From positions 466,867-530,866 of the forward strand of contig NZ_JAKQZA010000002.1 of the NCBI RefSeq assembly GCF_023008165.1: a DNA stretch of 64,000 bases, written 5' to 3'. The position numbers and the translations under genes are program-made. This DNA is from Kordiimonas laminariae. GTDB taxonomy: Bacteria; Pseudomonadota; Alphaproteobacteria; Sphingomonadales; Kordiimonadaceae. This document shows positions 1 through 7,235 of this stretch, one piece after another. Below the pieces are notes generated by a model. It was not told the DNA's origin. It was given only the letters and a program-made list of their open reading frames with translations, and did not search any database. Position 1 is the stretch's first letter. The number at the start of each line of letters is the position of its first letter.

Positions 1-686
1 AAGCTGTTTATGGTCATTGATATCTGGCGTTTCAAACCACGTTTTTCGAGCTGCTCATCCATAAAGCCGCGTGCATCACCACGAGGTGTAACCAATAGAT
101 GCCTTGCCGCAGAATATTCTTCGAGCGGGATAGAATTTTTATGCCTCGCGAGTGGGTGATCAGGCCGCATCATCACAACAAACTCATCTGAGTGCATATC
201 CATTCGGCCGAACCGCTCAGGTGTTTCACTGAGCGCTGTGATACCAAAGTCCGCTTCCTGTGAGTCCAGTTTTTCGTAAAGCCTTCCCTGAATGGGTATC
301 GTGTGAATATTCACTTTCGGTGCTTCATCGGAAATATAGGAAGCAAGATAAGGCATAAGGGTCATGGAGGCATAATCTGTTGTGGCAATCACAAAAGTGC
401 GCTCTGCATTGGCCGGATCAAATGACGCTGGGTTAAGTGCTTCCTCGATTTCAGCCAAGGCATGTCGGATAGGGTTCGCAAGTTCCTGCGCTCTTGATGT
501 AGGACGCATACCGTCAGGCCCACGAACAAAAAGATCATCTTTCATAATATGGCGAAGGCGATTTAAGGCATTAGAAACAGCTGGTTGCGACATACCAATT
601 GCCATCCCTGCACGCGTTGCATTGCGTTCTTTCATCACAGCGTCAAAAACAAGAAGTAAGTTCAGATCAATACCAGCCAAATTCAT
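1..686 (-). CDS. LysR-family transcriptional regulator (C-terminus cut by window edge)
   Basis: Reading leftward from an ATG at 686 the frame stays open to the window edge, giving about 228 residues. The N-terminus (MNLAGIDLNLLLVFDAVMKE) and the following segment with ATRAGMAIGMSQPAVSNALN form the winged helix-turn-helix of LysR regulators. The start of the periplasmic-binding-protein-like effector domain follows (ERTFVIATTDYAS). LysR proteins are usually about 300 residues, so the last quarter is missing. It is divergent from the RND operon starting at 908, and the 206-bp gap carries a long inverted repeat, so autoregulation and control of the pump operon are plausible inferences. The effector cannot be told from sequence. 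Confidence 0.9.
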   Translation of the reverse strand, partial: MNLAGIDLNLLLVFDAVMKERNATRAGMAIGMSQPAVSNALNRLRHIMKDDLFVRGPDGMRPTSRAQELANPIRHALAEIEEALNPASFDPANAERTFVIATTDYASMTLMPYLASYISDEAPKVNIHTIPIQGRLYEKLDSQEADFGITALSETPERFGRMDMHSDEFVVMMRPDHPLARHKNSIPLEEYSAARHLLVTPRGDARGFMDEQLEKRGLKRQISMTINS

Positions 687-696
687 GATGTGAATT

Positions 697-736
697 TCCA
701 ATGTTACGAATATCAATTTCAATTATGTACATTGGA
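697..736. promoter_or_regulatory. Inverted repeat in the LysR/RND divergent promoter
   Basis: Perfect 8-bp arms TCCAATGT (697-704) and ACATTGGA (729-736) are separated by 24 bp of AT-rich sequence. The element starts 11 bp upstream of the LysR ATG. Dyad sites between a LysR gene and its divergent target are typical of this family, but the spacing is longer than a single T-N11-A site, so this may be a composite operator. Assignment to this regulator is inference. Confidence 0.4.
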
Positions 737-907
737 TGTCCATATAGAGGCAAGAGAAAAGGAAAATAGGCTGCGGCGTATTATCCTATTTCAAAAACAC
801 CAATAGTTTAGTGAAAATAATTCTGAGTTTGTCCGTTCTGCTGGTTTTTCGCCTCTTCCCCCCTAGAAAGGCCAGCAGAGCGGGCATGGCATTTGATGGA
901 GCAGGCT

Positions 908-3280
908 ATGCCGAAAACCATGACCGCAATGGACGAGTTTGCAGTTAGACTTGCAAACGGTGTTATAAAAAAACGGTGGCTGGTAATTCTCGCCACTATT
1001 CTTCTTACCTTTGGTATTGCATCGGGCATGCAGTATCTGGGGTTCTCAAATAATTATCGCGATTTCTTTTCTGAAGCTAACCCTGAACTTCAAGCGTTTG
1101 AAGAGTTTCAAGGCACTTATACCAAGAACGATAATTTCTTTTTTACCATTGTTCCCAACTCTGGCGATGTATTTAATAATGAAACCCTCGCCCTTGTTGA
1201 AGAAATGACAGAAAAAGCGTGGCAAATCCCTTATTCACTACGCGTAGATTCTATCAGCAACTTCCAGCATACTTGGTCAGAAGAAGACGATCTGATCGTT
1301 GAAAATCTTGTCGAAGGCGCTGTTGATCTGTCGCAAGAAGATCTTGAGAAAAAACGTGCAATTGCTATTGCCGAACCTCTTCTACGGGACCAGTTGGTTA
1401 CAGAAGATAGCCGTGCTATCGCGATTAACGTTGTTGTTCAATACCCTGAAAAATCCATGAATGAAGTCCCAGAAGCCGTTGCACATGTACGTCAGCTTCG
1501 CAGTGAAATCATGGCAAAATATCCTGAGCATAAAATCGCCATCACAGGTGTTTCAATGCTCAACACTTCCTTCCAGGAAGCCGGTTTTGGTGATGTATCA
1601 ACCATTATTCCAATCATGTATCTTATTCTGATTGTTCTAATGGCTGTTACAGTGAGAAGCATTTCTGGCACAGTTGTAACCGTTGCCATGATCCTTTTCG
1701 CCTCCCTGATCGGGATGGGCGTTGCAGGCTTTGGCGGTGTTGCGCTAACCCCTATTTCCCTATCAGCGCCGACCATTATCCTAACGCTCGCGATCGCAGA
1801 TGCAGTGCATATTCTGCTTACAATGCGCCAACATATGCGTGAAGGCGAAAGCAAACACGACGCTCTTGTTGAAGCACTTCGTGTAAACTTCATGCCTGTG
1901 ATGGTTACTTCGCTTACTACCGCAATTGGCTTCCTGGCTCTTAATTTCTCAGATGCGCCTCCGTTCTGGCACTTGGGTAATATTTCAGCTGTTGGTGTTG
2001 TTGCAGCATGGTTGATGTCAGTAACATTCCTCCCAGCAATGATGAGCTTCCTACCTGTAAAAGTTGCTGCCAAGAAGGGAACATCTGACAGTAACTTTAT
2101 GGGTAACCTCGCAGAATTTGTTGTGGCACATAACAAAAAGCTGTTTTACGGCATCGGCGCTTTCGCTATCGCGATGATCGCAATGATCCCGCAGATTGAG
2201 TTTAATGATCAGTGGACTGAATATTTCGATCAGCGCATCGAATTCCGCCGCGACGCTGATTACGCAAATGAGTTTTTCGGTTTCTACCCAATCGAATTCT
2301 CAGTGCTGGCTGAAGGCGAGCAAGGTGTGAATGATCCAGCATACTTGGCAAAACTCGATGCCTTTAACCAGTGGGCTAAAAAGCAACCAAACGTAACGCA
2401 CGTATATTCCATTTCAGACATTATGAAACGCCTGAACAAGAATATGCATAGTGACGATGCAAGTTGGTATAAACTGCCTGAAAATCGTGAACTAGCTAGC
2501 CAATATCTGCTATTATATGAAATCTCGCTACCATACGGGCTTGATCTCAATGACCGCATCAATATTGATAAATCTGCCTCACGGATGACAGTAACTCTAA
2601 GCAATGTTTCAACCACTGAAACAAAAGAGTTCCTTGATAATGCACGTGCATGGATTACTGAAAATGCTGAAGGCACCATGAAAGCAACAGTACCAACAAG
2701 TGCGCAGGTGATGTTTACCTATGTTGCAGAGCGTAATGTGGAAAGCATGATTGCGGGTAACGTTATTGCAATCCTTGCAATTGCTGTTGTTATGATCTTC
2801 GCATTGAAATCCTTCAAGATTGGTACGCTCTCGATCATTCCGAACGGTCTACCAATTCTTGTCGCATTCGGTACATGGGCTTTGCTTGTAGGCACAGTAG
2901 GTTTCTCTGTAGCTTCTGTTGCCAGTGTATCCCTTGGTATTGTGGTGGATGATACGGTGCATTTCCTTTCCAAATATATCCGCGGTATTCGCGAAAAAGG
3001 ATATGACCGCGCTGGCGCCATTAAATATGCGTTCGAAATGGTTGGTAATGCCCTTGTCATCAACACAGTTATTCTGGTGATTGGTTTTGCGTATCTTGCA
3101 ACATCAAACTTTAAAATCAATGCGGATATGGGCCTGCTGACAGCACTGGCAATTGCCTTCGCCCTTATCTTTGACTTCCTGTTCCTGCCAGCTCTTTTGA
3201 TGCGCGGTTCAGGCAAACTAATTGCAGCAAAGCCTGCTGAAACTAACGACAGTAATGTGGAGAAAAAAAATGCAGCTTAA
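908..3280 (+). CDS. MMPL/RND-superfamily transporter
   Basis: A 790-residue inner-membrane exporter of the COG1033/MMPL type. It has two repeated halves: a TM helix near residue 25 (RWLVILATILLTFGIASG), a periplasmic loop, then a five-helix bundle, and the same pattern again from about residue 415. The intramembrane segments LTLAIADAVHILLTMRQ and VSLGIVVDDTVHFLSKY carry the aspartates expected for proton coupling. TTG and ATG starts exist at 893 and 896, but ATG 908 is preceded by GGAG at a good distance. The next gene overlaps by 11 bp and encodes a LolA-like periplasmic protein, followed by a barrel, suggesting an envelope lipid or hydrophobe export pathway. The substrate is unknown. Confidence 0.85.
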   Translation: MPKTMTAMDEFAVRLANGVIKKRWLVILATILLTFGIASGMQYLGFSNNYRDFFSEANPELQAFEEFQGTYTKNDNFFFTIVPNSGDVFNNETLALVEEMTEKAWQIPYSLRVDSISNFQHTWSEEDDLIVENLVEGAVDLSQEDLEKKRAIAIAEPLLRDQLVTEDSRAIAINVVVQYPEKSMNEVPEAVAHVRQLRSEIMAKYPEHKIAITGVSMLNTSFQEAGFGDVSTIIPIMYLILIVLMAVTVRSISGTVVTVAMILFASLIGMGVAGFGGVALTPISLSAPTIILTLAIADAVHILLTMRQHMREGESKHDALVEALRVNFMPVMVTSLTTAIGFLALNFSDAPPFWHLGNISAVGVVAAWLMSVTFLPAMMSFLPVKVAAKKGTSDSNFMGNLAEFVVAHNKKLFYGIGAFAIAMIAMIPQIEFNDQWTEYFDQRIEFRRDADYANEFFGFYPIEFSVLAEGEQGVNDPAYLAKLDAFNQWAKKQPNVTHVYSISDIMKRLNKNMHSDDASWYKLPENRELASQYLLLYEISLPYGLDLNDRINIDKSASRMTVTLSNVSTTETKEFLDNARAWITENAEGTMKATVPTSAQVMFTYVAERNVESMIAGNVIAILAIAVVMIFALKSFKIGTLSIIPNGLPILVAFGTWALLVGTVGFSVASVASVSLGIVVDDTVHFLSKYIRGIREKGYDRAGAIKYAFEMVGNALVINTVILVIGFAYLATSNFKINADMGLLTALAIAFALIFDFLFLPALLMRGSGKLIAAKPAETNDSNVEKKNAA

Positions 3281-4094
3281 CCTCCTGAATAAAACAATTT
3301 CCGCTTCCATTCTGGGAGCGGTTCTTGCCACAAGCGTTGCTTTTGCGCCCTTACAAGCTGATGAAGCAGCCGACAAGCAAAAAGGCTTTGATATAGCCGC
3401 ACGGTCAGACCGTTCAGATAATGGTTTCACAAGCTCTGAAGTTGAAGCGATTATGACACTTGTGAACGCTGCTGGCCGCGAGACAACACGTGAACTTTCT
3501 TTCAAAACTCTTGAAAGAGAAAATGAAGATGTAGGTGATAAAGGCCTTACGGTCTTTTCCACACCACGTGATGTGAAAGGTACAGCCCTTCTTTCTCATG
3601 CCAAAATTCTTGAGCCTGATAACCAGTGGCTATACCTGCCAGCGCTAAAGCGGGTGAAGCGTATTTCCTCTGCTAATAAATCCGGCCCGTTTGTAGGTTC
3701 TGAGTTTGCGTTTGAGGATTTCACCTCCACAGAACTTAACAAATACGAATATAAGTATGTTGGTGAAGAAACACTGGACGGTATGAAAGTAGATGTCGTT
3801 GAGCGCTTCCCACGCTATAAAAATTCCGGCTACACACGCCAAGTATCCTATATCGATCAGGATGTTTATCAGGTACGCAAAATTGATTTTTACGACCGTA
3901 AAAACGCGCTTCTTAAAACCCTGAACTTCTCTGATTACAAAGAGTATGATGGTGGTGTATGGCGTGCACACACTCTTGCGATGACAAATCACCAAACAAA
4001 CAAATCCACTACACTTAGCTATGGTGAATACAAGTTCAAAACTGGCCTCGCTGACAAAGATTTTGTCAAAGGTGTCCTCAAGCGCGTGCGTTAA
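3270..4094 (+). CDS. Outer membrane lipoprotein-sorting-like (LolA-fold) periplasmic protein
   Basis: A 274-residue exported protein. The ATG at 3270 follows GGAG and overlaps the end of the RND gene; it starts a signal peptide (MQLNLLNKTISASILGAVLA) likely cleaved after ...APLQA. The C-terminal two thirds match the LolA-like family annotated as outer membrane lipoprotein-sorting protein: LYLPALKRVKRI, SEFAFEDFTS and the YKYVGEETLDG region, ending in a long series of beta strands. In this family such proteins are commonly encoded next to MMPL-type RND pumps, where they are thought to carry a hydrophobic ligand across the periplasm. A true LolA role is unlikely because LolA normally works with LolCDE. 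Confidence 0.8.
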   Translation: MQLNLLNKTISASILGAVLATSVAFAPLQADEAADKQKGFDIAARSDRSDNGFTSSEVEAIMTLVNAAGRETTRELSFKTLERENEDVGDKGLTVFSTPRDVKGTALLSHAKILEPDNQWLYLPALKRVKRISSANKSGPFVGSEFAFEDFTSTELNKYEYKYVGEETLDGMKVDVVERFPRYKNSGYTRQVSYIDQDVYQVRKIDFYDRKNALLKTLNFSDYKEYDGGVWRAHTLAMTNHQTNKSTTLSYGEYKFKTGLADKDFVKGVLKRVR

Positions 4095-4103
4095 GAAAAC
4101 CTT

Positions 4104-5303
4104 ATGAAAAAACTGGTATCCAGTATAGCTCTGCTCGCTGCTACAATGCCTGTAGCAGCGGGTGATTTTGAACTGACAGGCTCTGTCGGATTAGAGAACC
4201 GTTTGTTCTTCGAAAAGGGCGCGCTTCCCGGCCAAATATCAACTTACCAGCCCTCGCTTGAGCTTGAAGCAGATCTTCGCTGGCAAAGCAGCGATCGGGC
4301 ATGGGATGTTGTTGTTATTCCTTACACCCGGCTGGACGCAAAAGATGGGGAAAGAACTCATTTTGATTTGCGTGAAGCTTATGTGCGCTGGACAGGAGAT
4401 GAATGGACCGTTCGCGCGGGGCTTGGAAAAGTTTTCTGGGGTGTAGCTGAAAGTGTTCATCTAGTCGATATCATCAACCAATCAGATAGTGTTGAGGACA
4501 TTGATAATGAGGACAAACTTGGCCAGCCAATGCTTGAGGTTTCCACCCAGCGGGATTGGGGTCAAATCACGGCATATGTTATGCCCGGGTTCAGGAAGCG
4601 CACCTTTCCAGGGGCTGATGGTCGCCTGAGGCCTGCCCTGTTGGTAGATAATGATTTAGCTTTGTTTGATGAAGGAACCGACGATGACAATGACGTTGAT
4701 TTTGCTCTCCGCTACAGTCACTATTTTGGCGACTGGGATGTTGGTTTATCTTTCTTCCACGGCGCGAACCGTGAAGCCCGCTTTATCCCGAATTCAGAAG
4801 CAACAGCGCTAATACCGCATTATGATGACATCACTCAGTTTGGTGTAGATATTCAGTATACCAAAGATGCATGGCTGTGGAAATTTGAAGCCCTTGTCAG
4901 AGACAGCGCTTTCGAAACATATGCAGCTGCTGTTGGTGGCTTTGAATATACTTTTTATGGTGTTTCAGAAGCAGGTGCAGACTTGGGTCTTCTTCTAGAA
5001 TTCCAGTATGATGGTCGGTCAGATGATCCGGCTATCGCCCCTTTCACCGTCGCCGATAACGATGTATTCGTGGGTGCTCGGTATGCCCTTAATGATGCGG
5101 ATGACACCTCTATCCTTGCAGGTATTGTAACGGATGTTGACGATGCTTCCATGTCAGGGGTTATTGAAGCTACTAAACGTTTTGGAGACAACTGGGTCGC
5201 AGAAATCGAAGGCCGCTTCTTTATGAATGTTGACCCGGATAATGTAGCTTTTGCCTTCAAAGACGATAGCCATGTCATGTTCCGGTTAACTCGCTATTTC
5301 TAG
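4104..5303 (+). CDS. Outer-membrane beta-barrel protein of the RND/LolA-like operon
   Basis: A 399-residue protein with signal peptide MKKLVSSIALLAATMPVAAG, then alternating amphipathic strands rich in aromatic and acidic residues, and a C-terminal phenylalanine (FRLTRYF) typical of barrels assembled by BAM. There is no plug domain. It lies 9 bp after the LolA-like gene and is the last gene before a terminator at 5310. The start has only a weak ribosome-binding site, as in translational coupling. Its position makes it the probable outer-membrane component of the three-gene export or lipid-transfer module. I do not recognise a specific family beyond general porin/DUF1302-like appearance. Confidence 0.7.
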   Translation: MKKLVSSIALLAATMPVAAGDFELTGSVGLENRLFFEKGALPGQISTYQPSLELEADLRWQSSDRAWDVVVIPYTRLDAKDGERTHFDLREAYVRWTGDEWTVRAGLGKVFWGVAESVHLVDIINQSDSVEDIDNEDKLGQPMLEVSTQRDWGQITAYVMPGFRKRTFPGADGRLRPALLVDNDLALFDEGTDDDNDVDFALRYSHYFGDWDVGLSFFHGANREARFIPNSEATALIPHYDDITQFGVDIQYTKDAWLWKFEALVRDSAFETYAAAVGGFEYTFYGVSEAGADLGLLLEFQYDGRSDDPAIAPFTVADNDVFVGARYALNDADDTSILAGIVTDVDDASMSGVIEATKRFGDNWVAEIEGRFFMNVDPDNVAFAFKDDSHVMFRLTRYF

Positions 5304-5309
5304 TGCAAT

Positions 5310-5336
5310 AAGGGGCTTCGGCCCCTTCTTTTTTGT
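5310..5336 (+). terminator. Rho-independent terminator after the RND operon
   Basis: Stem AAGGGGC / GCCCCTT with a TTCG tetraloop, followed by a T-rich tail. It sits 7 bp after the barrel gene stop and separates it from the sigma factor gene. Confidence 0.9.
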
Positions 5337-5400
5337 CTTTTTCTATATTTTTATTCCAAAATCTGGCACGCTCTTCGTCATATAGGTCGAGGAGTGAGGT

Positions 5401-5994
5401 ATGAAGTTTCCAAAATACCTCCGAAAAAGGGAGGAAACCAGCAGCATAAAAGAACAAGCTGCTGGTGACAAAGCATTGGCAAAGGAAGAGATTCAACAAC
5501 TTTTCCAAAGCCATAATGAAGAGTTAGTGCGCTATCTCACCGGCCGTCTTAAAAACCATGACGAGGCCATTGAAGTAGCGCAGGAAGCGTATGTACGGCT
5601 ATTGCGGCTGGATGATGCGAACACTATTGGTTTTTTGAGGGCTTTTCTCTTTAGGACAGCTACCAACATTGCCATAGATCGCATTCGCCGCAAAGGCAGA
5701 TCACAGGCCTACACAGAAGAGGAAACTGCAACTTCCTCCGCTCAGGTTTTTGATTTCACGCCCGAACGTGAAGTTGCTGGCAAGCAAGCTTTGGAACAGG
5801 TTATTTGCTGTATTGAAAGCCTGCCCGAGAAATGCAAATACGCTTTCGTTGAATATAAATTTAAACACCGTGATTATGATGAAATCGCACTCGACATGGG
5901 CATTTCATCAAGCATGGTACGTAAATATGTTGTCAGAGCGATGGTTCACTGCACCGATGTTTTGGGTGATGAACTTGATGCCTGGCAAAGCTAG
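5401..5994 (+). CDS. ECF sigma factor, FecI-like
   Basis: A 197-residue sigma-70 family ECF factor. Region 2 spans about residues 30-100 (QLFQSHNEELVRYL, AQEAYVRLLRL, FLFRTATNIAIDRIRR). Region 4 spans about residues 130-190 (IESLPEKCKYAFVEYKF followed by YDEIALDMGISSSMVRKYV, the helix-turn-helix). ATG 5401 follows a purine-rich GAGGAGTGAGG. It is followed 14 bp later by a FecR anti-sigma gene and then by a TBDR with an STN signalling domain, the standard three-part surface-signalling order. The predicted role is transcription of the TBDR when its ligand is bound. Such systems usually respond to ferric siderophores or other metal chelates, but the ligand is not evident. Confidence 0.9.
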   Translation: MKFPKYLRKREETSSIKEQAAGDKALAKEEIQQLFQSHNEELVRYLTGRLKNHDEAIEVAQEAYVRLLRLDDANTIGFLRAFLFRTATNIAIDRIRRKGRSQAYTEEETATSSAQVFDFTPEREVAGKQALEQVICCIESLPEKCKYAFVEYKFKHRDYDEIALDMGISSSMVRKYVVRAMVHCTDVLGDELDAWQS

Positions 5995-6008
5995 CGGGAC
6001 AGTTCTGT

Positions 6009-7103
6009 ATGAGTAACGATACTGTTGAAAATAAGCCGGATAAAAAAATCCTGGAAGAAGCAGCAGATTATTATCTGACCCTGCAAGACGGAACGATCTC
6101 TAACGCTGAACTTCGTGCCTGGCAAAACTGGTTCCTGAATTCGAGAGAACACCGCGTTGCCTTCAGAAGGCTTGAAACTCTGTGGGGCAAACTTGATCAA
6201 CTAGATATAAGCGATTTGGAAGCTCGCGGCCCGACCGATTCCATAGAAACCACCGCAGAACGCCCCGTAAACTTTGCTGGCGGTTCCGTACTCAGTCTTA
6301 TAACGGAAAATAATACAGAGCAGCCCCCTCAAAACACTTGGCACAGTAAATATGCTGCCATTGCGGCTTGTTTTGTTTCTCTGTTTATGGCGGGGTACCT
6401 GTTCTACTCCCCGTCTACTGATTTACCTGGCCCCCCAGCCATCCAAGCCTACGCGACTGTCACTGAAGATCAGCAACTTGTTAAACTTTCTGACAGTTCC
6501 ATTGTAGAACTCGGTCCTGACAGTAAAATTGAGGTTCAATACAGTAACAGTTCAAGAACCGTACGCCTTCTGGAAGGACAAGCCGTTTTCACAGTCGCCA
6601 AAAATCCCCATCGCCCTTTCATTGTTGAAGCAGGCGACGGCACTGTAACTGCCATTGGAACTGTCTTTAATGTTATAAAAGCACCAGAAGGTGTTGTTGT
6701 TAAAGTCCTTGAAGGTACAGTCGCTGTTCGTTCTGAAGAAGAAAACACAGAAACAACTTCGTCACCAGTGGCACTCGTAACTGCTGGTAATGAAACATCC
6801 TATTCCAAAACAGAGGGCCTGACCGAAGTACGCACAGTCGATGTACACGAAGGCCTCGAATGGCGTGTTGGGGTCCTCAGGATGTTAGAGAAACCTCTTG
6901 ATGAAGTAATCGAAGAATTGAACCGCTATGTGGAAAAGGAAATCCGTATCGGTGACAAGGAAATCGGTGACTACAGCTTCACTGGCACTGTATACCCTGA
7001 TCAGGTAGATAACTGGCTGGAAGGGCTTCAACAAGGCTATCCGCTTAAGGTCGTTCGTGTTGGCTCCAGCATTGTTTTGATGAAGGCTGACGAGCAGCAA
7101 TAA
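6009..7103 (+). CDS. FecR-family anti-sigma factor / signal transducer
   Basis: A 364-residue single-pass inner-membrane protein. The cytoplasmic N-terminus (residues 1-110) begins with the DUF4880-like sigma-binding helix region (EEAADYYLTLQDG, LRAWQNWFLNSREHRVAF). A TM helix lies near 118-136 (KYAAIAACFVSLFMAGYLFY). The periplasmic FecR domain (about 150-250) includes VKLSDSSIVELGPDSKIEV and RPFIVEAGDGTVTAIGTVFN. A C-terminal secretin/STN-like fold follows (LEKPLDEVIEELNRYV, FTGTVYPDQV) that would contact the STN domain of the TBDR. It forms an operon with the upstream sigma factor. Confidence 0.9.
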   Translation: MSNDTVENKPDKKILEEAADYYLTLQDGTISNAELRAWQNWFLNSREHRVAFRRLETLWGKLDQLDISDLEARGPTDSIETTAERPVNFAGGSVLSLITENNTEQPPQNTWHSKYAAIAACFVSLFMAGYLFYSPSTDLPGPPAIQAYATVTEDQQLVKLSDSSIVELGPDSKIEVQYSNSSRTVRLLEGQAVFTVAKNPHRPFIVEAGDGTVTAIGTVFNVIKAPEGVVVKVLEGTVAVRSEEENTETTSSPVALVTAGNETSYSKTEGLTEVRTVDVHEGLEWRVGVLRMLEKPLDEVIEELNRYVEKEIRIGDKEIGDYSFTGTVYPDQVDNWLEGLQQGYPLKVVRVGSSIVLMKADEQQ

Positions 7104-7235
7104 TTGCCATTGTTGACAGAATATTGCGTGAAATCAGATTTATTTTAAAAAAAATTCCAATTTATCCGTACTTCAGCGTCTTAGGAAATAACTGGCTCAA
7201 AATATACATGCCAGTACATAGTGGAGGAATAAACG

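Noticed and set aside
1492..3216. Several long leftward ORFs opposite the MMPL transporter
   Set aside because: Their translations lack domain features and mirror the hydrophobic codons of the transporter on the other strand.
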